Source: Synechococcus sp. KORDI-52
GTDB lineage: Bacteria; Cyanobacteriota; Cyanobacteriia; PCC-6307; Cyanobiaceae
Direction: 5' to 3'
DNA: 64,000 nt
Assembly (NCBI RefSeq): GCF_000737595.1
Contig: NZ_CP006271.1
Coordinates: 310,001 to 374,000 of the forward strand
Made by a program: the position numbers and the translations under genes. The first letter of the stretch is position 1. The number at the start of each line of letters is the position of its first letter. Positions 18,543-30,910 of this stretch are shown here, in pieces. Below the pieces are notes generated by a model, which searched no databases, was not told where the DNA came from, and saw only the letters and a program-made list of their open reading frames with translations.

Positions 18543-19618
18543 TGGGCGACCTCTGCCTGGTAATCAATCTGGGCAGTTCAAGCGTCAAGGCGGCCCTGGT
18601 GGACTCCACCGGGGCTTTTTCTTGGCATGGCAGTCGCAGCCTGGCAAGGGAGGACGTCCTGGAGGAGGTGCTCGACAGCTGGCTGACCCCGGCGATCGCG
18701 CCCCATCAACAGCGGTTGGAGCGCATCGGCCATCGCATCGTCCACGGCGGGGAGCGCTTCACCGCACCGACGCTGATCACACAGGAGGTGGAGTGCCTGC
18801 TCAGAGAACTCATCCCTCTGGCCCCCCTGCACAACACACCGGCCTTGAAGGGCCTGGCCTGGGCACGGCAAAGGGCACCGGAGTGCCCGCAGTGGGCCTG
18901 CTTCGACACGGCGTTTCACAGCAGCCTGCCGGCGGAGGCCAGCACCTATGCCATTCCCATGCCGTTCCGGGCCCAGGGGTTCCGCCGCTATGGCTTCCAC
19001 GGCATCAACCACCAGCATGTGGCCGAGTCCGTGGCCAAGCAATGGCAGCAGCAGGGCCGGGACCCCACCAGCCTTCGACTCATCAGTGCTCACCTGGGGG
19101 CGGGAGCCTCCCTGGCCGCCATCAAAGGCGGGATCTGCATCGACACCACCATGGGCTTTACCCCCCTTGAGGGGCTGGTGATGGCCACACGCTCCGGCTC
19201 GGTTGATCCCGGCCTGCTGCTGGAACTGATGCGTGAGGGATACGACGCTGACGCTTTGGCCAACACCCTGCAAAAGGAGTCGGGCCTGAAGGGGCTGTCA
19301 GGCCTCAGCGGCGACATGCAGGAGATCCGGGCTGCAGCTGCGACCGGCCACAACGGTGCGATCCAGGCCCTTGGCGTGTTTCGTCACCGCCTGATCCAGT
19401 TGCTTGGTGCCATGGCCGCCAGCCTGCGTGGGGTGGATGTCCTGGCCCTGACGGGAGGGATCGGCGAATACGACAAAGAGCTCCAGCAGGAGCTGCGGGA
19501 AGCGATCCGATGGTGGGGGAGAGTGGAGCTGATCGTCGTCCCCGCGGATGAAGAGGGAATGATTGCCCGACTCTGCTCGAGCCACAACACGGCTGTTGGT
19601 TCAGCTGCGATCCGGTAA
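18542..19618 (+). CDS. ackA: Acetate kinase
   Basis: The enzyme interconverts acetyl-phosphate + ADP and acetate + ATP. Motifs present are VINLGSSSVKAAL at the N-terminus, RIGHRIVHGGERF, FDTAFHSSLP with the active-site Asp, YGFHGINHQHV, SAHLGAGASLAAIKGG, DTTMGFTPLEGLVMATRSG and LTGGIGEYDKELQ. At 358 residues it is about 40 shorter than typical AckA, mainly in loops; all core motifs remain. The ATG overlaps the glgP stop by one base. With xfp two genes upstream, it completes a glycogen to acetate route that yields ATP. The final residues overlap the opposing gene by 18 bp. Confidence 0.95.
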   Translation: MGDLCLVINLGSSSVKAALVDSTGAFSWHGSRSLAREDVLEEVLDSWLTPAIAPHQQRLERIGHRIVHGGERFTAPTLITQEVECLLRELIPLAPLHNTPALKGLAWARQRAPECPQWACFDTAFHSSLPAEASTYAIPMPFRAQGFRRYGFHGINHQHVAESVAKQWQQQGRDPTSLRLISAHLGAGASLAAIKGGICIDTTMGFTPLEGLVMATRSGSVDPGLLLELMREGYDADALANTLQKESGLKGLSGLSGDMQEIRAAAATGHNGAIQALGVFRHRLIQLLGAMAASLRGVDVLALTGGIGEYDKELQQELREAIRWWGRVELIVVPADEEGMIARLCSSHNTAVGSAAIR

Positions 19619-20065
19619 GTCAGGCGTCTGGTGCAGGAGACGGTTGAGCCGGAGACGATCGAGGTTCAACGGGTCAGGAGCAAGCTCACCGGCCAGTTCA
19701 CGAAACTTCTGCTCGATCTCCTCAGGGACGCGCACATCAAACACGCGTTCCATCAAGGCCTCAATCGAAAACAGATGGGCATTGATGTTCTCCAGGTCGG
19801 CGATGGCCTGCTGGAGAGCGTCACCGGATTCCTCGGAAACCTGGGCTCCTGCCGCTGCTGGCTTGGCAGTTGCGTCGGCGCTCTTGCGGGAGCCGTGCTG
19901 CTTCTGCAGATCCTCGAGAACCCGACCAGAAAGGGTTCGAAACGACTGGAGTGCCGCCCAGTTGAGCTCCTGCTGCTGACGAAGCGAGGGAGATTCCCGG
20001 ATAAGCCGGTCATGCTCCCGGTAAAACCGTTGGCAATCCGGGCATTGGCAGGGCTCTTCCGGCAA
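19601..20065 (-). CDS. Hypothetical protein with N-terminal Cys cluster
   Basis: This is a 154-residue, charged, mostly helical protein I do not recognise. The N-terminus EPCQCPDCQRFYREHDRLI has three cysteines in a CxCxxC arrangement that could bind metal. The rest alternates a helical region, an Ala/Lys-rich linker (about 60-78) and an acidic helical tail containing VRVPEEIEQKFRELAGEL. The likely start is a TTG at 20065, as no in-frame ATG lies close upstream. Codon use resembles its neighbours, so it is probably a resident lineage-specific gene. It overlaps ackA tail to tail by 18 bp. Confidence 0.65.
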   Translation of the reverse strand: MPEEPCQCPDCQRFYREHDRLIRESPSLRQQQELNWAALQSFRTLSGRVLEDLQKQHGSRKSADATAKPAAAGAQVSEESGDALQQAIADLENINAHLFSIEALMERVFDVRVPEEIEQKFRELAGELAPDPLNLDRLRLNRLLHQTPDLPDRS

Positions 20066-20102
20066 TGTCGTCCATCGCGGTCATAGTCCACTATGCCACC
20101 GA

Positions 20103-20429
20103 TCAGGCAGCCTGGGGTCCCAGATCTTCCTCAGGCTGAGGGCCATCCTCACCAGCCGTAGCAGGCAGAGGGATCTCAATGGACGACACCACACCGATGA
20201 CGTCGCGCAGCCGCATCGAATCGGCAAACCATCCCATGGCCTGTTCCGTGTCGCTGCGACGTTCAGCATCACTGGCCTGATCCTCATGGGCTTCCGCCAA
20301 CAACGCCAGCCAGCAGAGGCAGCGGGCCTGCACCACCGAGAGATCCAGGTCTGTGGGCTGAGACTCCGCAATCCGCTCACTCTCCTGCTGCACCAACAGA
20401 CGCAGACGGAGATCGTGTAGCTGGGTCAT
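20103..20429 (-). CDS. Hypothetical protein, about 108 residues
   Basis: The ATG at 20429 (MTQLHDLRLRLLVQQ) gives a small acidic, helical protein without membrane segments or signal peptide. The middle section LDLSVVQARCLCWLALLAEAHED has a Cys-Leu-Cys pair, and the C-terminal 20 residues are rich in Pro, Glu and Asp. I do not recognise a family. It lies just upstream of the other unknown gene (19601-20065) on the same strand, with a 37-bp gap. The two may be co-transcribed. Confidence 0.6.
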   Translation of the reverse strand: MTQLHDLRLRLLVQQESERIAESQPTDLDLSVVQARCLCWLALLAEAHEDQASDAERRSDTEQAMGWFADSMRLRDVIGVVSSIEIPLPATAGEDGPQPEEDLGPQAA

Positions 20430-20522
20430 GGCACCCGCACCCGGTTCAAGCAACCCTAGCGGTGGTACGCGATCTGCCCACCCCACCAGATGTAGCGTTG
20501 ATCACTTCTTCAGCAATTTTCA

Positions 20523-20596
<74 letters not shown>

Positions 20597-20634
20597 AGAC
20601 CTCTGAATTATGCCCACGAGGCATGATGAGATCT

Positions 20635-21021
20635 GAAAGCAGGCGAGGTGGTTGCGGCCGAACTCTTTGAGTGTCGGCTGAGGAAAGTCCGGGCTCCCTG
20701 ATGGCCAGGCTTGCTGGGTAACGCCCAGTGCGGGTGACCGTGAGGAGAGTGCCACAGAAACACACCGCCGATGGCCGGTTCACCGGCACAGGCAAGGGTG
20801 CAAAGGTGCGGTAAGAGCGCACCAGCAGCATCGAGAGGTGCTGGCTCGGTAAACCCCGGCTGGGAGCAAGGCCAAGGAACGACGGCTGGCCATTGGCCCC
20901 GTTCCGCTTGAACGCGCCGCTTGAGGCCGTCGGTAACGGCGGTCCCAGATAGATAGCCACCCACCCTCTGCAGACCAACCTCTGTGGGGCGTGAACAGAA
21001 CCCGGCTTATGTCCTGCTTTC
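20635..21021 (+). ncRNA. rnpB: RNase P RNA (type A)
   Basis: This is the catalytic RNA that trims 5' leaders from pre-tRNAs. Its ends pair as P1 (GAAAGCAGG at 20635 with CCTGCTTTC at 21013-21021). Universal elements are present in order: GAGGAAAGTCCGGGCTCC (P4 strand), GTAACGCCCAG, ACAGAAACA, GGGTGCAAAGGTGCGGTAAGAGCGCACC, and near the 3' end AGATAGATAGCCACC and ACAGAACCCGGCTTA (second P4 strand). Length of about 387 nt is normal for cyanobacteria. Protein frames across it are chance. Confidence 0.96.
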
Positions 21022-21052
21022 AACCCCCTTTCAGCGTTGCTCAGGAGTGCCT

Positions 21053-21778
21053 GTGGATCCATCCCGCGCCGCCGAGCTCACCGACCTGATCCAGCGCCTC
21101 GACGCTGGGATTCCGATCGAACCGAAGCTGCTGATTCAGGTGGATCAGGCCCTCACCCACGTGTCGAGCGGCCGGGCCCGCAATCTGGAACGGCTGGAGT
21201 TCCTCGGAGATGCGGTGCTGCGGCTCGCCGCCACCGAATTCATTGATCGCCACCACAGCGATCTCGCAGTAGGAGCCTGCTCCAACCTGCGGGCCCAGCT
21301 GGTCAGCGACCGGTGGCTGGCGGACCTGGGTGCAGCCCTTGCCATCGAACAGCATCTGCTGCTGGGGCGACACGCCCAGGGTGACCGTTCCGCCCAATCC
21401 AGGCTGCGGGCCGATGCCACCGAAGCTCTCATCGGTGCGTTGTACACCGCCCTTGGCGACCTGCAGGCCATTCACCGCTGGCTCACCCCCCACTGGTGCG
21501 CCACGGCCCAAGCGGTGCTGGCCACCCCCAACCAGTTCAACGGCAAAACATCCCTGCAGGAGTGGAGCCAGGGCCAGGGGCTGGGACTCCCCCACTACGC
21601 CACAGAAGAATGCAACCGCCAGCACGGCGACCCCGAGCGCTTCTGCTGCCGTGTCAGCGTCCAGGAACGGGAGCTGGCGGAGGCCAAGGGGCGTTCCCGC
21701 AAGGAGGCCGAGCAGAACGCCGCCGCTGTTGCCCTTCAGGCCCTGGAGGGCAACGATGCGCCGCAGGCATCGCAGTGA
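21053..21778 (+). CDS. rnc: Ribonuclease III
   Basis: This is the double-strand-specific endonuclease for rRNA and mRNA processing. The catalytic signature NLERLEFLGDAVLRLA lies near residue 43, a second acidic cluster is in RADATEALIGALY, and a C-terminal double-strand RNA-binding domain begins at NGKTSLQEWSQGQGLG and ends with SRKEAEQNAAAVALQAL. I chose GTG 21053 (VDPSRAAEL) because AGGAG lies 5 bases upstream. The longer frame would start inside the RNase P RNA gene. The 241-residue length is normal. Its 3' end overlaps the opposing channel gene by 43 bp. Confidence 0.94.
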   Translation: MDPSRAAELTDLIQRLDAGIPIEPKLLIQVDQALTHVSSGRARNLERLEFLGDAVLRLAATEFIDRHHSDLAVGACSNLRAQLVSDRWLADLGAALAIEQHLLLGRHAQGDRSAQSRLRADATEALIGALYTALGDLQAIHRWLTPHWCATAQAVLATPNQFNGKTSLQEWSQGQGLGLPHYATEECNRQHGDPERFCCRVSVQERELAEAKGRSRKEAEQNAAAVALQALEGNDAPQASQ

Positions 21779-22563
21779 CGGGCATCCCGGCGATGCCCCT
21801 GACGCCCGCAGCTGCTGCAGGCCAGCTCCGTACCCCGTTGGTGGTGATGCCGCACCCCAGACACCGTCAGAATTCCCGTGGGGATGGCGATGATCCCGAA
21901 ACCCAGGAGCATCACCACCGAAGCCAGCAACCGCCCCAGCTCCGTCTGCGGCACCACGTCGCCGTATCCCACCGTGGTCATGGTCACAATCGCCCAGTAC
22001 ACGCCGCTCGCCACGGTCTGAAACTGCGAGTCGGGCCGAGCGCTTTCGATCACAAAGATGCTGTAGCCCAGCACCACCTGCAGCAGAAAGACAAAGAACA
22101 GAAAAACGCCGATGGTGCGGGCACTGCCCCGCAGAGCCTGCCCCAGCACGCGGGCCTCATCGATGAACTTCAGCAGCTTGAACACCCGCAGGATGCGGCC
22201 GAACTTGAACACCCAGAGCAACAGTTCGCTACGCACCTGAGGCACAAAGAAGAACAACACCGCCGAGGCGTCGATCAATCCGGTGAAGCTGAACAGGTAG
22301 CGACGGGGCTTCTCCACCAAGGTCAGGTGCAGGACAAAATCCGCCGCAAACACCGCCAGGCAGACGTCCTGCACTAGATCGATCCAGGGCACATTCGTCT
22401 GGCGCAAGGCTGAATGGCCCAAGGGATCGGGCTCCACCAGCAGCGCCAGAACACTCAGGAGAATCGCCCCGAAAATGACGACGTTGTACGCCCTTCCCGC
22501 CGGGGTACTGGCTTCAAGCACGGTGGCCTGCAGGCGTTGACGCAGGCTGCGATCCCCGTGCAT
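21736..22563 (-). CDS. Voltage-gated-type K+ channel with C-terminal zinc-ribbon
   Basis: This is a 275-residue six-helix channel subunit. The S4-like helix carries spaced basic residues in FGRILRVFKLLKF (121-133). The pore helix and filter TMTTVGYGD end at 202, and the inner helix follows. The tail has two CxxC pairs (C249/C252 and C264/C267) that look like a small zinc ribbon, unusual for this family. It would conduct K+ across the cytoplasmic membrane. It lies 4 bp after ndhS on the same strand and is probably co-transcribed. The stop lies inside the 3' end of rnc. Confidence 0.9.
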   Translation of the reverse strand: MHGDRSLRQRLQATVLEASTPAGRAYNVVIFGAILLSVLALLVEPDPLGHSALRQTNVPWIDLVQDVCLAVFAADFVLHLTLVEKPRRYLFSFTGLIDASAVLFFFVPQVRSELLLWVFKFGRILRVFKLLKFIDEARVLGQALRGSARTIGVFLFFVFLLQVVLGYSIFVIESARPDSQFQTVASGVYWAIVTMTTVGYGDVVPQTELGRLLASVVMLLGFGIIAIPTGILTVSGVRHHHQRGTELACSSCGRQGHRRDARHCDACGASLPSRA

Positions 22564-22567
22564 TGCC

Positions 22568-22753
22568 CTAAGCCGGCTGAAGGTCCTTCAAACGCAGGGT
22601 CACCAACTTGTCCCAGTTGCCGCCTTCGAACAGAACAGCCGCACGGTCGCCGCTGATCCGCTGCACGAAGCCGATGTAACCGTTGTAAATCGAGGTGGCA
22701 TCGGCCACGGTCACGGTGGAGCCGGGAAGGATCGGAGCGGGTGCTGACGCCAT
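22568..22753 (-). CDS. ndhS: NAD(P)H dehydrogenase-like complex subunit S
   Basis: This is a 61-residue SH3-like beta protein. ILPGSTVTV followed by [33 protein letters not shown] matches the NdhS/DUF3252 family; the GGNWDKL core is characteristic. NdhS sits near the ferredoxin-docking site of photosynthetic NDH-1, which carries out cyclic electron flow and respiration. It starts 55 bp from the divergent rimM and is followed after 4 bp by a K+ channel gene. The assignment rests on recognising the core motif in a short protein. Confidence 0.75.
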   Translation of the reverse strand: MASAPAPILPGSTVTVADATSIYNGYIGFVQRISGDRAAVLFEGGNWDKLVTLRLKDLQPA

Positions 22754-22808
22754 GGCTCAGTCGCGGACGGGTCTGGAGCCATTATCGGCAGAGTGTGACG
22801 CTGATGGC

Positions 22809-23342
22809 ATGGCGGAGAGCAACGGCTGGCTCAGCGTTGGCAAGGTTGTGGGAGTCCAGGGACTCCAGGGGGAACTGCGGGTGAACCCCGCCAGTGATTT
22901 CCCGGAGCGCTTCACGGCACCGGGGCCCCGGTGGCTGCGAAGCAGCAAGGGGGGTGCGCCCAGGGAGATCCAGCTCAAGAAAGGCCGGCAACTCCCGGGG
23001 AAGTCTCTGTTTGTGGTGCGGTTTGAGGGGATCGACAACCGCAGCGCCGCCGAAGCCCTGGTGGGGCAGGAGCTGCTGGTGTCGGCGGACGATCGCCCCG
23101 AGCTCGCGGAAGGGGAATTTCACCTGCTCGATCTGGTCGGGCTGCAGGCACGGCTCACAGCCGACGGCCCCGCCATCGGAACGGTGAGCGACCTGATCAG
23201 CGGCGGCAACGACCTGCTGGAAGTGACCACAGCGGACGGCCGCAAGCTGCTGATCCCCTTCGTGGAGGCGATCGTGCCAGAGGTTCAGCTCGACGGCGGC
23301 TGGCTGCTGCTCACCCCGCCGCCGGGCCTTCTGGAGCTCTGA
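22809..23342 (+). CDS. rimM: Ribosome maturation factor RimM
   Basis: RimM helps mature the 30S ribosomal subunit head by binding S19. The 177-residue product from ATG 22809 has the N-terminal barrel ([20 protein letters not shown]), the [18 protein letters not shown] helix-strand and the C-terminal PRC barrel ([11 protein letters not shown]..., [13 protein letters not shown]). A longer frame from 22695 would cross the divergent ndhS start and lacks RimM similarity. It is followed 73 bp later by the GDP-mannose synthesis gene. Confidence 0.95.
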   Translation: MAESNGWLSVGKVVGVQGLQGELRVNPASDFPERFTAPGPRWLRSSKGGAPREIQLKKGRQLPGKSLFVVRFEGIDNRSAAEALVGQELLVSADDRPELAEGEFHLLDLVGLQARLTADGPAIGTVSDLISGGNDLLEVTTADGRKLLIPFVEAIVPEVQLDGGWLLLTPPPGLLEL

Positions 23343-23415
23343 CGGGGATCCAATGCCTCCTGGCCATCGACAGAAGCCCAGAAGGCAAGCGAACCTGGGT
23401 CACCGCTTTCAGCAA

Positions 23416-24879
23416 ATGATGGCTGCCACACCGCTGATTCCCGTGATTCTCTGCGGAGGCACCGGCACACGGCTGTGGCCACTCTCTCGGGCGAGTTATC
23501 CCAAGCAGTACTGGCCTCTGAGTGGTGACGGGGACGCCACGTTGCTGCAACAAACCCAGCAACGACTCCATGGGCTGGAGGCTCTGGCGGCTCCTCTGCT
23601 GATCTGCAACGAAGACCACCGCTTCATCGTGGCCGAACAGATGCGGCAGATCGGGGTCGAACCGAACGCGATCCTGCTGGAGCCGATGGGCCGCAACACT
23701 GCCCCGGCCGTAACGGTGGCCGCACTTCAGGCCACCGCCAATGGCGAGGACCCCCTGCTGCTGGTGCTGGCGGCGGATCACCTGATCCGCAATGCCGCCG
23801 AATTCCGCCAAGCCATCGATGCCGGGCGCGGGCCCGCCGAGGAGGGTCGTCTGGTGACCTTTGGCATCGTGCCGACGGCCCCTGAAACCGGCTATGGCTA
23901 CATCGAGGCCAGCGAACCGTTCTCCCTCGGAGGACCGGCCCATGTGCCGATCAAGCGCTTTGTGGAGAAGCCCGACCAGGCCACGGCAGAGCAGTTCCTG
24001 GCCACTGGCCGCTTCACCTGGAACAGCGGCATGTTCCTGTTCCGCGCCAGCGCCATGCTGGCGGAACTGGAGCGGCTGTCCCCGGAGGTGGTGAGCTGCT
24101 GCCGGGCGGCTCTCGAGCAGGACACGGCCGACCTGGAATTCCATCGGCTGGAGCGGGAGGCCTTCGCCAAATGCCCCAACGTGGCCATTGATGTGGCGGT
24201 GATGGAGAAAACAGAGCTGGGCAGTGTGCTGCCGCTGGATGCGGGCTGGAGCGACGTCGGCAGCTGGAGTGCCCTCTGGGAAACTTCGGAGCAGCGCGAT
24301 TCCCAGGGGAATGTGCTGCAGGGCCACGTGATCGCCGAAGGCAGCCGCGACTGCTATCTGCGCAGCGAACACCGCCTGGTGGTGGGTCTTGGGGTCGAAA
24401 ACCTGGTGGTGGTGGAAACCGACGACGCCGTGTTGATTGCGGATCGCACCAAGGCCCAGGAGATCAAGACCGTGGTGAAGCAGCTTGAAGAGGAAGGACG
24501 ACCGGAGGGCAAGGCCCACCGCAAGATCTATCGCCCCTGGGGCTCCTACACGGGCGTGGTGGAAGACAGCCGCTGGCAGGTGAAACGGATCTCGGTGAAA
24601 CCCGGCGCCAGCCTTTCGCTGCAGATGCACCACCACCGCGCCGAGCACTGGGTTGTGGTCAAGGGCACAGCCCTCGTGGAACGCGATGGCGAAGAGCAGC
24701 TGGTGGGGGAAAACCAGAGCACCTACATCCCCCTGGGTTGCAAACACCGCCTATCCAACCCTGGCCGGATCCCGGTGGAACTGATCGAGATCCAGAGCGG
24801 CACTTACCTCGGCGAAGACGACATCGTGCGCTTCCAGGACCGCTACGGCCGCAGTGATCTCAAAATCAACGCCAGTTGA
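23416..24879 (+). CDS. manC: Mannose-1-phosphate guanylyltransferase / mannose-6-phosphate isomerase
   Basis: This is a bifunctional type II enzyme of 487 residues that makes GDP-mannose for surface polysaccharides. The N-terminal nucleotidyltransferase has IPVILCGGTGTRLWPLSR, PKQYWPL and EPMGRNTAPA, plus KPDQATAEQFLATGRFTWNSG. The C-terminal cupin isomerase has RPWGSYTGV, VKPGASLSLQMHHHRAEHW with metal ligands, and STYIPLGCKHRLSNPG. The start is ATG 23416 or the next codon at 23419; earlier residues are not family-like. It is convergent with glmS, only 3 bp apart, so both ends of this pair feed sugar-nucleotide synthesis. Confidence 0.93.
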   Translation: MMAATPLIPVILCGGTGTRLWPLSRASYPKQYWPLSGDGDATLLQQTQQRLHGLEALAAPLLICNEDHRFIVAEQMRQIGVEPNAILLEPMGRNTAPAVTVAALQATANGEDPLLLVLAADHLIRNAAEFRQAIDAGRGPAEEGRLVTFGIVPTAPETGYGYIEASEPFSLGGPAHVPIKRFVEKPDQATAEQFLATGRFTWNSGMFLFRASAMLAELERLSPEVVSCCRAALEQDTADLEFHRLEREAFAKCPNVAIDVAVMEKTELGSVLPLDAGWSDVGSWSALWETSEQRDSQGNVLQGHVIAEGSRDCYLRSEHRLVVGLGVENLVVVETDDAVLIADRTKAQEIKTVVKQLEEEGRPEGKAHRKIYRPWGSYTGVVEDSRWQVKRISVKPGASLSLQMHHHRAEHWVVVKGTALVERDGEEQLVGENQSTYIPLGCKHRLSNPGRIPVELIEIQSGTYLGEDDIVRFQDRYGRSDLKINAS

Positions 24880-24882
24880 AGC

Positions 24883-26772
24883 TCACTCCACCGTGACGCT
24901 CTTGGCGAGATTGCGGGGTTGATCCACATCCAGGCCGCGATGGGCGGCGATGTGGTAGCTCAGCAACTGCATTGGCACCACGGTGAGCAGGGGGCTGATC
25001 CACTCACTCACGGCGGGCACCGGCAGCAATTCATCAAATAGATCAGTGTCGGGCCCCTGCGGCGCCACACCGATCAACTGAGCATCGCGGGCCTTGGCTT
25101 CCTGCGCATTGCTGAGCACCTTCTCGAACACCACACCGGGAACGGCGATCGACACCACCGGCACGCGCGAATCAAGCAGGGCGATCGGACCATGCTTCAT
25201 CTCGCCGGCCGGGTAACCCTCGGCGTGGATGTAGCTGATTTCCTTGAGTTTCAATGCCCCTTCAAGAGCGATCGGATAATTAATTCCCCGACCCAGGAAA
25301 ATCACATCCTGGGTGTCGGCAAAGCGATGGGCCAGGGATTCAGAGCGCTGATCGTGGAGCTCCACCAGCTGACGCAACTGCTGGGGCAGGCCGCGAAGTT
25401 CATCTGCCAAAGCGTTGATCTCAGCGGCGGAACGAGCACCACGACGGGCCGCAAACGCCATCGCCAGCCCGTAGAAGGCCAACAGCTGGCCCAGGAAGGT
25501 CTTGGTGGCAGCCACACCCACCTCGATACCGGCGCCAATATCGAGGATGTGGGAGACCTGACGTGACAGGGAGCTTTCCGGACGGTTGGTCACCCCCAGC
25601 TGACGGGGAGCAAAGGCCGGATCTCCATGGGCGTGGCGCCTCTCGGCCTCCATCGCCAGGGCCGCCAGGGTGTCAGCCGTTTCACCGGACTGGGTCACCC
25701 CAATGGTGAGGGTGTGGGGAGCCAGCGGCGGCGGCGCGTAGCGGAATTCACTGGCGTAATGCACCGATGTGGGAAGTCCGGCGAACTGCTCCAGCAGATA
25801 GGCACCCACCATGGCGGCGTGGCGGCTGGTGCCGCAAGCCAGAATCTGGATTCGCTCAACCCCGGCATAGAAGGCATCCTCCATCGGCAGCGCCACCGGC
25901 TGCTCCGCCGGCAAGCCCTGGGGCATATGGCGCGCCACCCACAGCTCTGCGGTCTCCGGTTGCTCATGGATTTCCTTGAGCATGAAGTGACGGAACTCGC
26001 GCTTGTCCGCCACGTGGTCCACACCGGTGAGCTGGGTGGGCATCCGTTGTTGACGCGCCCCTGAGGCGTCGTAGAGCTCCACCCCCAGGGGTGAGAGCAA
26101 GGCCACTTCGCCGTCTTCCATCGGCAGGATCGTGCGGGTGAACCCCGCCAGAGCCGGCGTGTCGCTGGCACAGAGAAATTCCCCTTCGCCCAGGCCAATT
26201 AGCAGCGGTGCCGCCTTACGGGCCACCACCAATGCCCCAGGCGCCTGATCCCAGATCACCGCCAGGGCGTAGGCCCCTTGCAACTTGGGCAGCACCTGCT
26301 GCAGGGCCGCCAGCAACAAGCCACCACCAGGGGTTCCACCCCCGGCCTGCAGTTGCTGCAGTTCCTCGGCCAGGAGGTGAGGGATCACTTCGGTGTCGGT
26401 CTCCGACTGGAACACCACCCCTGTCGCCTCCAGCTGCTCCCGCAGAGCCCGGTGATTCTCAATGATTCCGTTCTGCACCACCGCCACCGCGCCGTCGCTG
26501 CTGCGGTGCGGGTGGGCATTGCGCTCTTCCGGCTTGCCATGGGTGGCCCAGCGGGTGTGGCCGATGCCGCATTGCCCGGGCGCGCCTTTGGCCTCAAGAC
26601 AGGCGGTGAGGTTGCGCAGTTTGCCCTTGGCCCGCAGGCAGGTCAGCTGCCCCTCAGCGGCGACCGTCGCAATCCCAGCGGAGTCGTAACCGCGGTATTC
26701 CAGCTGCCGAAGACCCTCCAGGAGCTGGGGCGCCGCTTCTCTGGAGCCCACCAGGGCAACGATTCCGCACAT
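24883..26772 (-). CDS. glmS: Glutamine-fructose-6-phosphate aminotransferase
   Basis: The enzyme makes glucosamine 6-phosphate for peptidoglycan and other glycans. The mature N-terminus CGIVALVGSREAA supplies Cys2 as the glutaminase nucleophile, which fixes the ATG at 26772. Two SIS domains follow, with LACGTSRHAAMVGAYLLEQF, GVTQSGETADTLAAL and, at the end, PRNLAKSVTVE. The 629-residue length is normal. A rho-independent terminator for psaC ends only a base or two before this start codon. The transcript must therefore start within or right after it, or arise by readthrough. No Shine-Dalgarno sequence fits in that space. Confidence 0.97.
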   Translation of the reverse strand: MCGIVALVGSREAAPQLLEGLRQLEYRGYDSAGIATVAAEGQLTCLRAKGKLRNLTACLEAKGAPGQCGIGHTRWATHGKPEERNAHPHRSSDGAVAVVQNGIIENHRALREQLEATGVVFQSETDTEVIPHLLAEELQQLQAGGGTPGGGLLLAALQQVLPKLQGAYALAVIWDQAPGALVVARKAAPLLIGLGEGEFLCASDTPALAGFTRTILPMEDGEVALLSPLGVELYDASGARQQRMPTQLTGVDHVADKREFRHFMLKEIHEQPETAELWVARHMPQGLPAEQPVALPMEDAFYAGVERIQILACGTSRHAAMVGAYLLEQFAGLPTSVHYASEFRYAPPPLAPHTLTIGVTQSGETADTLAALAMEAERRHAHGDPAFAPRQLGVTNRPESSLSRQVSHILDIGAGIEVGVAATKTFLGQLLAFYGLAMAFAARRGARSAAEINALADELRGLPQQLRQLVELHDQRSESLAHRFADTQDVIFLGRGINYPIALEGALKLKEISYIHAEGYPAGEMKHGPIALLDSRVPVVSIAVPGVVFEKVLSNAQEAKARDAQLIGVAPQGPDTDLFDELLPVPAVSEWISPLLTVVPMQLLSYHIAAHRGLDVDQPRNLAKSVTVE

Positions 26773-26773
26773 A

Positions 26774-26800
26774 CAAAAAAGGCCCGGCTTCAGCCGGGCC
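26774..26800 (-). terminator. Rho-independent terminator after psaC, abutting glmS
   Basis: On the minus strand the 8-bp GC stem GGCCCGGC/GCCGGGCC with a 4-base loop (TGAA) is followed directly by six T residues. It sits 23 bp after the psaC stop. The T run ends one base before the region of the glmS ATG at 26772. The high abundance of psaC mRNA would explain the strong terminator. Confidence 0.92.
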
Positions 26801-26823
26801 GAGCTTATGGGATGAAACTGGGA

Positions 26824-28715
<1,892 letters not shown>

Positions 28716-28768
28716 GCTTTCCGCTCACGCCGTGCGTCAAAATCGCTCCAACTTTCCCTCTTAACACC

Positions 28769-30778
<2,010 letters not shown>

Positions 30779-30802
30779 TCGCCAGAACACGTCAACAAAA
30801 GA

Positions 30803-30830
30803 CCCCCTGCCGAGCCAGGGGGCTTTTTTT
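30803..30830 (+). terminator. Rho-independent terminator after tkt
   Basis: The stem CCCCCTG/CAGGGGG with loop CCGAGC is followed by C and seven T residues, 25 bp after the tkt stop. On the other strand the hairpin is followed by TCTTTTG, so it may also act weakly against readthrough from thiC. Confidence 0.93.
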
Positions 30831-30855
30831 ATGCCATCAAGCAAGGGCATGACAC

Positions 30856-30885
30856 AAAAAACCCGACGACCTAACGGACGCCGGG
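30856..30885 (-). terminator. Rho-independent terminator after thiC
   Basis: On the minus strand the stem CCCGGCG/CGTCGGG (one G-U pair) encloses a 10-base loop and is followed by six T residues, about 25 bp after the thiC stop. With the tkt terminator it forms a back-to-back pair separating two convergent genes. Confidence 0.85.
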
Positions 30886-30910
30886 CCAACATCTGATTGC
30901 AAGCAGACGA

